This document shows positions 7,725 through 16,151 of a stretch of DNA of 64,000 bases, one piece after another. Position numbers and translations under genes: made by a program. Below the pieces are notes generated by a model. It did not search any database. It was not told the DNA's origin and saw only the letters and a list, made by a program, of their open reading frames with translations. The stretch comes from DASXKD01 sp963703605. GTDB lineage: Bacteria; Actinomycetota; Actinomycetes; Streptosporangiales; Streptosporangiaceae. The stretch covers positions 1 through 64,000 of the forward strand of contig CAVPFC010000060.1 of the NCBI GenBank assembly GCA_963703605.1. Reading direction: 5' to 3'. Positions within the stretch are counted from its first letter, which is position 1; each line of letters starts with the position of its first letter.

Positions 7725-10502
7725 TTGGCCACCGGCGGCAAGCTGATCGGCCGCGATCAGGAGCTGTCACGGCTGCGCCGACTCGTGGATCCGCCCCCAG
7801 CAGACAGCCAGGTCCTAGTCCTGCTGGGTGACGCGGGGATGGGCAAGACCGTCCTGCTGGCCGAGGTGGAACGGCAGGCCAGGTCGGCGGGCGTGCGGGT
7901 GCTGTCGGTGGCGGGCCGGGAGTCGGAGCAGCACCTGGCGTTCGCCGGACTGCATCAGCTGCTGCGGCCGGTGCTAGACCGGGTGGTGGAGCTGCCCGAC
8001 CGGCAGGCGAAAGCACTGCTCGGCGCGTTTGCGCTCTCCGATGACCCGGTGCCGCCTGACGCGCTGGTGACCGGGTTGGCCGTGCTGACGCTCCTTTCGG
8101 ATCTGTCGGAGGACCGCCCCCTGCTGGCGACGGCCGACGACGCCCAGTGGCTGGACCGCGGTTCACTGGACGCGCTGTCTTTCGCCGCAAGGCGGCTTGA
8201 TTCCGAACGGCTGGCGTTGCTGCTGGCCGCGCGGGGAAACATCCCGCCGATAGGGTTTGACCGGGACTTCCCGGAGTTGCTGCTGGAGCCGCTGAGCACC
8301 GTGGACGCCGGGCGGTTGCTGGATGCCCAGCCGCGGCCGCCGCGCGGCCGGGCCCGGGAGCAGGTGCTGGCGCAGGCGGCCGGCAACCCTATGGCGCTGA
8401 TCGAGCTGGCCCGGATCATCGCCGATGACCCGGCCGCGGGCCGCCGCTGGGCGGCCGAGCCGCTGCCGCCCACGGACCGGCTGGCCGCCATCGTCGCCGC
8501 CGAGTACGCCGCCCTGCCCGCGGCAACGCAGAACGCGCTGCTGCTGGCGGCGGTCAGTGACAGTCCGGACTTGACCGTAGCGGCAGTCCCCGGGCTGACG
8601 GCCGCCGCGCTGGCGCCGGCCGAGACGGCGGGGCTGATCAAGGTAGGCGGTTCGGGGCCGCAGTTCAATCACCCGCTGGTTCGTTCGGCGATCTACCATG
8701 CCGTTCCGTTCGCAGAACGGGCAGCGGCGCACCTGAAGATCGCCGACACGCTCCGCGGCCGGCCTGACCGGTATGCCTGGCATCTGGCGGCGGCCGCACT
8801 AGAACCGGATGAGCGGGTGGCAGCGCTGCTGGAGCGGACCGCCGCTGATGCACAGCGCCGGGGCGGCTCTTCAGTTGCTGCCCAGGCACTGGAGCGTGCT
8901 GCGGGACTTAGCCCCGCCCCAGACGCGCAAGCCCGGCGGCTGGTATCTGCCGCCGAGATCGCCGCGCCCACCGGGCAGACCGCATGGGTGGAGGACCTCA
9001 CTACCCAGGCCCTTGCTTTGACCAGTGAACCAGAAGTGCGGCTTGTTGCCCGCCGGGTAGCTGGCTGGGCGCTGGCCTGGTCAAGCAAGCACGCTGCTGC
9101 GCTCTCGGTTTTGATTCCCGTGGCCCGTGAGGCGTCGGCCTACGACCCTCTAATGGCCTGGGACGCGCTGGCGTTCGCGGCTTCGGTCGCTTACCAGTCC
9201 GGGAAGCCGGAAGCGGTGCAAGAGGTCCGGGAGACCCTCACGCTTCTCGAAAACAGAGCACCCCCCTCAGACCGGGCCCAGTCGCCCGCGATCCAGGCTC
9301 TGCAGCTATGGATCCTGGCCTCCACCGCCCCCTACCGGGGCAACGCCGAGATCCTTGCCCGAGTCAAGCAGGTTGCCCAGACACCCCTCGGCGAGCACTA
9401 CCTGTCCAGGGCGGGCGCGGCCGCGTGGGTCTTGAACCAGTCCGCCCTGGCGGTCGAACTGCTGCGCGCAGCAACGAAACTGCTTCACGAGCCGACCGTG
9501 CGCGCCGCGAGCGGTGGGTCACTGTCCCCGCTCGGCTGGGCCTGCCTGGACGCCGGGCAGTGGGACGACGCCCTGGAAACCGTCGCCGAGGCTAATGAAC
9601 TGATCATGGGTCACCGGAATGGTGTCGTCTCGGCATCCGCCGACCTGATCACGGGCACCATCCTGGCCGCCCGTGGTGAGGGAGACGATGCACGGGCACG
9701 CGTCAGCAAGGCACTGGCCAGTGATCAGGAACAGAGCCGGTCGGTCACCGCCCGGGCACGGCATGCCCTGGGCCTGGCAGCTTTGGCCGAGAGCAACTAC
9801 GGCATGGCCTATGGTCAGCTCCGCCGACTGTTCACCGATGACGGTGCGCCATGGCACTACCACATTTCCTACCTCGGGATAGCGGACCTAGCGGCGGCGG
9901 CTGTCCGGGCCGACCGCGGGTTTGAAGCCCGCGGGCTCGTCGAGGTTGTCCAGGCGAGCCTGCCCGGGACCGCATCGCCCCGGCTCGACCAGCTCTTCGG
10001 CCGGGCGCAGGGCCTGCTCGCCGACCCCAGCGGCCCGGACACCCATTTCCGTAAGACGCTGTCGGACCCTGCCGGGGAGCTGTGGCCCTTCGAGCGTGCG
10101 CGGCTGCGCCTCGACCACGGCGAGTGGCTGCGACGGCATCGCCGTATCAACGACGCCAAACCAGTCCTAGCGGCGGCGCTAGAAGGCTTTAGCAAACTGC
10201 GAGCTCGGCCCTGGATGAGGCGCGCTGAGGCGGAACTCCGCGCCTGCGGAGTCGCGAACCCCAACACCGCCGCCGCGCCCGGCGCCCTGTGGCAGCTGAC
10301 CCCACAGCAGCGGCAGATCATTGCCTTGGCTGGCCATGGATACAGTAACCGCGAGATCGCCGACCGGCTTTTCCTGTCGCCCCGCACGGTCGCTTCGCAC
10401 CTGTACCACTCTTATCCCAAGCTCGGCATATCCGGGCGCCATCAGGTCCAAGATCTGATCACCCGCGCAGGCATGGAACCGGACGCCGAATCCCGAGAGT
10501 GA
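7725..10502 (+). CDS. LAL-type LuxR-family regulator with AAA/STAND ATPase domain (paralogue 1)
   Basis: A protein of about 925 residues built like large ATP-binding LuxR (LAL/MalT-type) regulators. An N-terminal ATPase domain has Walker A GDAGMGKT (residues 35-42) and a Walker B-like ATADDAQWLDRGS. A long helical, TPR-like middle follows. The LuxR helix-turn-helix is at the C-terminus (LTPQQRQIIALAGHGYSNRE, then IADRLFLSPRTVASHLYHSY). I chose TTG 7725 rather than TTG 7716. AGGAG at 7711-7715 is correctly spaced, and TTG-GCC-ACC aligns with the GTG-GCC-ACC start of the paralogue at 11750. Such proteins are transcription activators gated by ATP and a ligand or partner. The effector is unknown. 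It may control the neighbouring hydrolases. Confidence 0.88.
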   Translation: MATGGKLIGRDQELSRLRRLVDPPPADSQVLVLLGDAGMGKTVLLAEVERQARSAGVRVLSVAGRESEQHLAFAGLHQLLRPVLDRVVELPDRQAKALLGAFALSDDPVPPDALVTGLAVLTLLSDLSEDRPLLATADDAQWLDRGSLDALSFAARRLDSERLALLLAARGNIPPIGFDRDFPELLLEPLSTVDAGRLLDAQPRPPRGRAREQVLAQAAGNPMALIELARIIADDPAAGRRWAAEPLPPTDRLAAIVAAEYAALPAATQNALLLAAVSDSPDLTVAAVPGLTAAALAPAETAGLIKVGGSGPQFNHPLVRSAIYHAVPFAERAAAHLKIADTLRGRPDRYAWHLAAAALEPDERVAALLERTAADAQRRGGSSVAAQALERAAGLSPAPDAQARRLVSAAEIAAPTGQTAWVEDLTTQALALTSEPEVRLVARRVAGWALAWSSKHAAALSVLIPVAREASAYDPLMAWDALAFAASVAYQSGKPEAVQEVRETLTLLENRAPPSDRAQSPAIQALQLWILASTAPYRGNAEILARVKQVAQTPLGEHYLSRAGAAAWVLNQSALAVELLRAATKLLHEPTVRAASGGSLSPLGWACLDAGQWDDALETVAEANELIMGHRNGVVSASADLITGTILAARGEGDDARARVSKALASDQEQSRSVTARARHALGLAALAESNYGMAYGQLRRLFTDDGAPWHYHISYLGIADLAAAAVRADRGFEARGLVEVVQASLPGTASPRLDQLFGRAQGLLADPSGPDTHFRKTLSDPAGELWPFERARLRLDHGEWLRRHRRINDAKPVLAAALEGFSKLRARPWMRRAEAELRACGVANPNTAAAPGALWQLTPQQRQIIALAGHGYSNREIADRLFLSPRTVASHLYHSYPKLGISGRHQVQDLITRAGMEPDAESRE

Positions 10503-10743
10503 CCTGCCTTTAAACGGATTGTTCCAAACGGCGCGGGACCGAGATGACGGCATATGAGCATACGTGGGAGATCCGGGACGCCTACGGCTGCCAGGACTTC
10601 GCGGTCTGCGGTAGCGACGTCCCGCCGGCGCCGACGGTCCTTGAGGTGGAGGCCGCCAGGGGATCCGCAACCTGACTGCACCCTGGTCCGGGACCGGGTC
10701 ACCTTGCAGGCCAGGAGTCGGGCGCCATACCGGTGCGGGGCGG
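10503..10743. other. Intergenic region between LAL 1 and the convergent hydrolase
   Basis: No gene is evident. It contains motif copy 3 (10662-10681). This copy sits between convergent genes, an odd place for an upstream operator. It could be a leftover of duplication or serve an unseen transcript. Confidence 0.4.
10662..10681 (+). promoter_or_regulatory. Recurring 20-bp motif, copy 3
   Basis: GATCCGCAACCTGACTGCAC, the most divergent in its first base but identical to copy 2 over the TGACTGCAC half. It is about 160 bases past the LAL 1 stop and not in front of an annotated gene. Confidence 0.45.
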
Positions 10744-11589
10744 TCACAAGGCACCGATGAAGTCGATCAGCGCCCGGTTTACCTCGTCGGCGTGCGTCCA
10801 GATGATCGCGTGCGGCCCATCTGGTATCACCACATGCCGGGCGTCGCCGAGCAGGCGCGGCGGCAGGTTCCCCAAGACCCCGGCGGGCGCGATCTTGTCC
10901 TGGTCGCCCTGCACGATCAGAACGGGGACGGTTATCCGTCCCAGGTCGCCGCTGAAGTCTTCCCGCCACGTGGCGGCGCAGCCCAGCACCGCAGCCGCGG
11001 AGGCTCGGAGGGCGACGTGGAAGCTGTTCTGCCAGGCCTGATCGCTGACCCGGATCCCCCCCAGCACGTCGACGTTGTAGGACCGGTCCAGGAAGGATTT
11101 GATGGCTGCCGGGCGGTCGGCACTCAGCTGGGCTATGAACTCGGCAAGGCCGCTGTGGCCATTGCCGTCGTAGTTGTCGTAGACGAGCGGAAAAAGCGCA
11201 AGGAATGGTGGCAGGGGCGCCAGCAGCACGGCGGCCCGTACCCGCCGGGGTCGGTAGGCACCTAGGTAGCGGATCACTTCGCAGGTGCCCGCGCAGAACC
11301 CGGCCAGCACCACCTGTAGCAGGTCCAAGTGCTCCAGCAGCGCGGCGAGATCGGCGGCCAGCGTGTCGAAGTCGTAGCCCGTGCTCGGCCGGCTGGAGGC
11401 GCCGAAGCCGCGCCGGTCATAGGTGATGACCCGGTACCCGGCGGCAAGCAGAGCCGCTTCCTGCTTTTCCCAGGAGTGCCCGTCTAGCAGGAACCCGTGC
11501 ACCAAGACCACGGGCCTCCCCCGCCCGTGGTCTTCGTAATAGATGTCGATGGTGGCGGAGTTCTCGTGGCCCACGGTGACATACGTCAT
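10744..11589 (-). CDS. Alpha/beta hydrolase with cysteine at the nucleophile position
   Basis: A 281-residue protein of the alpha/beta hydrolase fold closest to the haloperoxidase-like (non-heme chloroperoxidase) group: PVVLVHGFLLDGHSWEKQ, VITYDRRGFGASSRPSTGYD and a C-terminal IPDGPHAIIWTH with the catalytic His. An acid is likely in VQGDQDKIAP. The nucleophile elbow reads AGFCAGTCEVIRYLG. Residue 99 is Cys (codon TGC), where this group normally has Ser in GFSMG. A Cys nucleophile is known in dienelactone hydrolases, so the protein may still be active with altered chemistry. The start could be ATG 11589 or GTG 11601; neither has a good ribosome-binding site. It lies between the two LAL genes on the opposite strand. 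Confidence 0.82.
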   Translation of the reverse strand: MTYVTVGHENSATIDIYYEDHGRGRPVVLVHGFLLDGHSWEKQEAALLAAGYRVITYDRRGFGASSRPSTGYDFDTLAADLAALLEHLDLLQVVLAGFCAGTCEVIRYLGAYRPRRVRAAVLLAPLPPFLALFPLVYDNYDGNGHSGLAEFIAQLSADRPAAIKSFLDRSYNVDVLGGIRVSDQAWQNSFHVALRASAAAVLGCAATWREDFSGDLGRITVPVLIVQGDQDKIAPAGVLGNLPPRLLGDARHVVIPDGPHAIIWTHADEVNRALIDFIGAL

Positions 11590-11660
11590 CACGACACACA
11601 CCGCTGGGCGAAAAACACGTCATCCACGCCCTCACCTTCCGCCCGCGCGCCGGGGTGATG

Positions 11661-11680
11661 TATCGGCAACTTGACTGCAC
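11661..11680 (+). promoter_or_regulatory. Recurring 20-bp motif, copy 4
   Basis: TATCGGCAACTTGACTGCAC, 70 bases before the second LAL start and about 70 bases before the divergent hydrolase start at 11589. It is well placed to control both. Confidence 0.55.
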
Positions 11681-11711
11681 TTGCCTGCGAGCGCAGTCCT
11701 CGGCTCGCCGT

Positions 11712-11728
11712 GCCTATAGTGGGCGCGG
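11712..11728 (+). promoter_or_regulatory. Promoter-like element of LAL regulator 2
   Basis: TATAGT at 11715-11720 lies in a context nearly identical to that in front of the first LAL gene and at the same distance from the start (30 versus 33 bases). A GGAAGG ribosome-binding site follows at about 11734. Confidence 0.5.
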
Positions 11729-11749
11729 GACCGCGGAAGGTCGTGCGCA

Positions 11750-14590
11750 GTGGCCACCAACAGCGAGCTGATCGGCCGGGATGGCGAGGTGGCCCGGCTG
11801 CGCGGGCTGGTGGATCCGCTCCCGGCCGACAGCCGGATCCTGGTGCTGCTGGGAGACCCCGGCACGGGCAAGACCGCCATGCTCGCTGACGTGGCGGTGC
11901 GCGCAAGGGCCGGAGACCTGCGGGTGTTGTCGGTGGCGGGCCGGGAGTCCGAGCGCGACCTCGCGTTCGCGGGGCTGCACCAACTGCTGCGGCCGGTGTT
12001 GGACCGGGTGGCCGCCCTGCCCGACCGGCAGGCCCAGGCGCTGTACGGGGCGTTCGCGCTGTCAGATGACCCGGTGCCGCCCGATCCCCTGCTCACCGGG
12101 ATCGCCGTGCTGACGCTCCTGTCGAACCTGTCAGACGACCGTCCGCTGCTGGTCGAGGTGGACGACGCGCACTGGCTGGACCGCGGTTCACTGGACACAC
12201 TCGCCTTCGCCGCCCGGCGGCTGGAATCCGAGCCGCTCGTACTACTCCTCGGCGCTCGTGGAAACATCCCGCCACCGGGTTTTGACCGCGACTTCCCGGA
12301 ATTGATCCTGCAGCCGCTCAGCAGGCTGGACGCCGGCCACCTGCTCGACGCCCAACCCCACCCGCCCCACGGCCGGGCCCGAGAGCAGGTAATCGCCCAG
12401 GCGGCCGGGAACCCAATGGCGCTGATCGAGCTGTCGAAAATGATCGCGGCCGACCCGACCGCCGGACGGCGGTGGGCGAGTGAGCCGTTGCCGCCCACTG
12501 ACCGGCTCACCGCCATTATGGCCGCTCAGTTCGCCGTCCTCCCCCCGCCAACCCGGGCCGCGCTGCTGCTCGCGGCGGTCGCCGACAACCCGGACCTGAC
12601 GACCACGGCGGTGCCCGGGCTGACCGCCGCCGCGCTCAGGCCCGCCGAGACGGCGGGCCTGATCCGGGTGGGCGGGTCGGGACCGCAGTTCACCCACCCG
12701 CTGGTACGGTCTGCGATCTATCACACCGTCCCGTTCGCCGAGCTCGCCGCGGCCCACCTGAAGATGGCGGACACGCTCCACGGCCACCCCGACCGGTACG
12801 CCTGGCACATGGCGGCAGCCGCACTGAAACCCGACGAGCGCGTGGCCTCGCTGCTGGAGGAAACCGCCACTCAAGCGCAGCGGCGCGGCGGCGCCGCTGC
12901 CGCCGCGCGCGCTCTTGAGCGCGCTGCCGAACTCAGCCCGAACGAGCCCGATCAGGCGCGGCGGCTCCTGGCCGCCGCTGCACTCGCCCGCCACACCGGG
13001 CAGTCGGACTGGGTGCAGGAACTGGCAGCCCGGGCCCTCACGCTGACCAAGGACCCGGACCTACGCATCACCGCCCGCTACCTACTTGGCTGGGCACTCA
13101 TCTGGTCCAACCGGCACGCCGACGCGCTCCCCACGCTTATCTCCGTCGCCGAGCAGGCATCGGACCAGATGCCGGTCATAGCCTGGAACGCTATCGACTT
13201 GGCCGCGACGGTCGCCTACCACTCCGGCACCCCGGCCGACCGCCAGGCGGTGCTCACCACCTTCGACCGCATGCACGAGCCGCCGCAGACAAGCGCGGAC
13301 TGGCCAGCCGACCAGGCCGACATGATTCGCCTCTGGATCAGGGCAACCACGAACCCGTTCGGGAAAAGAGGAGAACTCATTGCCTCCCTGCTCCGAATGG
13401 CCAGCCGAACATTCAGCGAACCAGCCGACGTCGGCGCGGCGGCCTGGCTTCTGGACGAGACCGATCTCGCCGTCAGGTTCCTGCGGGAAGCCCTCGACCG
13501 ACTCCGCGAACCCGGCGTGCGCGGCCGCAGCGGGCCCGTCCTATCAGCGCTGCTGTGGGCATACATCGACAGCGGACGATGGGACGAGACGCTCACCACC
13601 GCCCGCGAGACCGCCGACACCGCCGCCGCGTACAAAATGGACACCATCGCCGCCTCCGCCGACCTCGCCACGGCGACAGTGCTCGCCCTGCGCGGCAACC
13701 ACGATCGGGTACAGCCGCTCATCACCAGCGCCCTCGCCAAGATCGACACCACAGCAGACCGCGCGACCGCCGCACGAGCCCGGCACGCCACCGGCATCGC
13801 CGCGCTGGCCGACGGCAGCTACACGACTGGCTACGCCCACCTCCGCAAGCTCTTCGACGCCGACGGCACACCGCTGCACAACCACATCTCCTACCTGGCC
13901 GTCGCCGACCTTGCCGCCGCCGCCGCTCGCACAGAGCGTCACCTAGAGGCGCGGACGCTAGTGGAACGCGCCCTGGCCAAAGTGGACCCGGCACCCGGGC
14001 CGCGGCTGCAACAACTCGCCGCCCGCGCCTGCGGCCTGCTCGCCGGGCCCATCGCCGCCGGGGCGCACCTCGCCCGGGGCCTGGCCGACCCCGCCGGGGA
14101 TGCCTGGCCGTTCGAGCGGGCCCAACTCCAGCTCGACTACGGAGAATGGTTGCGCCGGCAGCGGTACATCAACGACGCCAAGTCGATACTCACGGCGGCC
14201 CTGCAAACCTTCCGCAGCCTGGGCGCCACGCCCTGGATCCGGCGCGCCGAGGCAGAACTACGAGCCTGCGGCGTCACCGCCCACGCGGCGACCACCGCGC
14301 CCAGTGCACTCGCGGAACTGACCCCACAGCAGCGCGAGATCGTCATTCTGGCTAGCCGTGGCCTGAGCAATGGCGACATCGCCGACCGCTTGTTTCTTTC
14401 CCCGCGCACCGTCGCCTCGCACCTGTACAACTCCTACCCCAAGCTCGGCATCGCAGGCCGCTACCAGCTCCGCCACCTAGTCGACCAGGCCACCGGCCGG
14501 CCAGCCGCCCCGCCAGCGGATAGACCGCAGACCGGGGCTAATCTCCCTACCAGCCGTGACGGGAAGGCTACCGACCTCCCTAGGTGGTGA
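11750..14590 (+). CDS. LAL-type LuxR-family regulator with AAA/STAND ATPase domain (paralogue 2)
   Basis: A 946-residue paralogue of the protein encoded at 7725, collinear over its whole length and clearly produced by duplication. Walker A is GDPGTGKTAML and Walker B is LLVEVDDAHWLDRGS, closer to consensus here than in paralogue 1. A TPR-like helical middle follows, then a LuxR helix-turn-helix (LTPQQREIVILASRGLSNGD, IADRLFLSPRTVASHLYNSY). The recognition helix is nearly identical in both proteins, so both probably bind the same or similar sites; the repeated 20-bp motif is the obvious candidate. The GTG start is supported by the aligned paralogue start. A short Pro/Ala-rich tail follows the helix-turn-helix. 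Confidence 0.88.
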   Translation: MATNSELIGRDGEVARLRGLVDPLPADSRILVLLGDPGTGKTAMLADVAVRARAGDLRVLSVAGRESERDLAFAGLHQLLRPVLDRVAALPDRQAQALYGAFALSDDPVPPDPLLTGIAVLTLLSNLSDDRPLLVEVDDAHWLDRGSLDTLAFAARRLESEPLVLLLGARGNIPPPGFDRDFPELILQPLSRLDAGHLLDAQPHPPHGRAREQVIAQAAGNPMALIELSKMIAADPTAGRRWASEPLPPTDRLTAIMAAQFAVLPPPTRAALLLAAVADNPDLTTTAVPGLTAAALRPAETAGLIRVGGSGPQFTHPLVRSAIYHTVPFAELAAAHLKMADTLHGHPDRYAWHMAAAALKPDERVASLLEETATQAQRRGGAAAAARALERAAELSPNEPDQARRLLAAAALARHTGQSDWVQELAARALTLTKDPDLRITARYLLGWALIWSNRHADALPTLISVAEQASDQMPVIAWNAIDLAATVAYHSGTPADRQAVLTTFDRMHEPPQTSADWPADQADMIRLWIRATTNPFGKRGELIASLLRMASRTFSEPADVGAAAWLLDETDLAVRFLREALDRLREPGVRGRSGPVLSALLWAYIDSGRWDETLTTARETADTAAAYKMDTIAASADLATATVLALRGNHDRVQPLITSALAKIDTTADRATAARARHATGIAALADGSYTTGYAHLRKLFDADGTPLHNHISYLAVADLAAAAARTERHLEARTLVERALAKVDPAPGPRLQQLAARACGLLAGPIAAGAHLARGLADPAGDAWPFERAQLQLDYGEWLRRQRYINDAKSILTAALQTFRSLGATPWIRRAEAELRACGVTAHAATTAPSALAELTPQQREIVILASRGLSNGDIADRLFLSPRTVASHLYNSYPKLGIAGRYQLRHLVDQATGRPAAPPADRPQTGANLPTSRDGKATDLPRW

Positions 14591-14936
14591 ATGATCCCTA
14601 ACGCAACGTCGTGAGCGCCCTTTTCAGCCATCAGCCGCGATGCCGGATTGACCCCTTGCAATCCGGGCAAGAACCTCCCGCGAAATAGGTGCGATGGTGG
14701 GCGTTCCCGGCCGGTCGTCACGCTGTGTGACGGCAACGCCGAAGGCCGGCAAAGAGCATCCCGGCTGGTCAGGGTAGTAATGAGCCGCGAAGAGGCGCAG
14801 ATCAGCGACCGGCCCCAGGAACGTTAGGCGAGGGCCGGGAGACAAGGCACCCAGTGACGCTCGCCCAACTGCTGTACTTTACTGCTGTACGAGCCACAAT
14901 CCTGGGCTCAGGTTTTCGAATCTTGCCTCTGACCAG
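14591..14936. other. Intergenic region before tRNA-Ala, possible small ORF
   Basis: A 73-codon minus-strand frame (14845 to 14624) contains the coding-looking stretch LTFLGPVADLRLFAAHYYPD, but I do not recognise it and see no ribosome-binding site. A 10-bp direct repeat ACTGCTGTAC occurs at 14868-14877 and 14881-14890, three bases apart. No other feature is apparent. Confidence 0.35.
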
Positions 14937-15009
14937 TGGAGCTAAGGGGACTCGAACCCCTGACCCCTTGCTTGCAAAGCAAGTGCTCTTCCAGCTGAGC
15001 TATAGCCCC
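14937..15009 (-). tRNA. tRNA-Ala (anticodon TGC)
   Basis: The minus strand folds as a standard 73-nt tRNA. The acceptor strand GGGGCTA pairs with TAGCTCC. The D arm is GCTCAGCTGGAAGAGC, the anticodon arm CTTGC-TTTGCAA-GCAAG has anticodon TGC, and the T arm carries GGTTCGAGTCC. The discriminator is A, and CCA is not encoded. In many actinobacteria this tRNA lies next to tRNA-Ile downstream of gyrA. Here the tRNA-Ile is about 32 kb away on the same strand. Confidence 0.97.
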
Positions 15010-15024
15010 GGGTGCTGACGGCTC

Positions 15025-15894
15025 TTAGGGTACCCGCGGGGCAGCGCGGGGCGCGCTTGCCTGGGGCGGCACATGGCCCGCCGCGCCCCGGCCCCCTGGC
15101 CCGGCGGCCGCGGCGCCACGTCCGGTTTCCCCGCGGCCGGCTTCCCCCTGGCCTGGCGCGGCTCGCCTGGTCGCGGCGTGCTCGGCCGCCTTGTGGGTTT
15201 CCGGGTCGCTGCCCGCCAGCAACGCGGGCAGTTCGGCGACCTCGCCGATGAGATGGGTGGCGCCAGCCCGCCGCAGCCGGTCGCGGGTGTGGCCGCCGGC
15301 GAGTACCCCGGCAACGATGCCCGCTCCAGCCCGCTTCGCGCACATAACCCCGCTGGCGCTGGTGCCCGCGTACGCGGCCTCCCTGACGTCCTCGACACCA
15401 AGCCGCAGCATCGCGGTCAGCATCATGTCCGGCCACGGGCAGCCCCGGGGCACATCCTCGGGAGCCAGCGCGAGGTCGATCCGCCGCCACCAGTCGAGGG
15501 TGTCGAGTACCACGGCGACGAGGCGGCGGGACAGCCCGCTGATCATGCAGATCCGCACGCCGGAAGCGCGCAGCTCGGCTATGGCGTCTTCCGCGCCGGG
15601 CACCGGCGACAGCCCGGTGCGCTCCACGGCAGAACGGAACGAGCGCTCGAAGGACACCGCGGCGGCTTCCGCGCGGCCGGGGCTGTTCGGGAACAAGCCG
15701 CGGAACACGTCAACGGCGGGCTGGCCCAGAGACTGGTGCACGGCGACCATGCAGTGGGCGTAGTCGGCGGTACCCGGGACGATCCCCTGGGTCGCGCACG
15801 CCTCAGCGAAGGCACGCTCCAGCATGCCGTCGTCCTGCGCGACGGTCCCGAGCAAGCCGCAGCAGGCCAGCGAGATCGGCTGCCCACCGCTCAA
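15025..15894 (-). CDS. HAD-fold protein of the phosphonatase-like group, probably catalytically inactive
   Basis: A 289-residue protein whose whole layout matches phosphonatase-like HAD hydrolases of actinobacteria: GAEDAIAELRASGVRICMIS, LAPEDVPRGCPWPDMMLTAM, RAGAGIVAGVLAGGHTRDRL and ATHLIGEVAELPALL. Key acids are missing. Motif I, normally D-x-x-G-T, reads GLLGTV (residues 13-18), so the nucleophile Asp is Gly. The motif IV region reads YAGTSASGV where family members have a GDT-type Asp. The N-terminus begins at TTG 15894; an in-frame stop directly upstream leaves no alternative. The last 60 residues are Ala/Gly/Arg-rich and probably disordered. A binding or regulatory role seems more likely than catalysis. 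Confidence 0.75.
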   Translation of the reverse strand: MSGGQPISLACCGLLGTVAQDDGMLERAFAEACATQGIVPGTADYAHCMVAVHQSLGQPAVDVFRGLFPNSPGRAEAAAVSFERSFRSAVERTGLSPVPGAEDAIAELRASGVRICMISGLSRRLVAVVLDTLDWWRRIDLALAPEDVPRGCPWPDMMLTAMLRLGVEDVREAAYAGTSASGVMCAKRAGAGIVAGVLAGGHTRDRLRRAGATHLIGEVAELPALLAGSDPETHKAAEHAATRRAAPGQGEAGRGETGRGAAAAGPGGRGAAGHVPPQASAPRAAPRVP

Positions 15895-15939
15895 CCCCGA
15901 TCACCCCCGTCCACCGCTCAGGAGCTCTGGCTGCGGCTT

Positions 15940-16059
15940 TCAGTCGTCGCTGGTAGTGGCTTCCGTCCACAAGTCAAGCTCGGCCCGGTCGGCCTGGACC
16001 TTGCGCCAGACCGCGAAAGCGCCAAGCCCGACCAGCAGGAGCAGCAACAGCTTCTTCAC
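15940..16059 (-). CDS. DLW-39 family small membrane protein
   Basis: A 39-codon gene. GTG 16059 begins MKKLLLLLLVGLGAFAVWRK and the protein carries the family signature AELDLWTEAT. The length is exactly 39 residues, the family's namesake. DLW-39 proteins are conserved in actinobacteria near the gyrase/tRNA region and have one hydrophobic N-terminal segment; their function is unknown. GGTGAAGGGG upstream may serve as ribosome-binding site. The gene belongs to the ancestral gyrA-side neighbourhood, with tRNA-Ala only 0.9 kb away. Confidence 0.9.
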   Translation of the reverse strand: MKKLLLLLLVGLGAFAVWRKVQADRAELDLWTEATTSDD

Positions 16060-16151
16060 GGTGCGGACCCCTTCACCTTTGCCGCGCGGAGCCGGCCCGC
16101 CACGGACGGCCGGCCTCCCTGGAACTCCTGAAGCCTAGCAAGGCCCAACGG

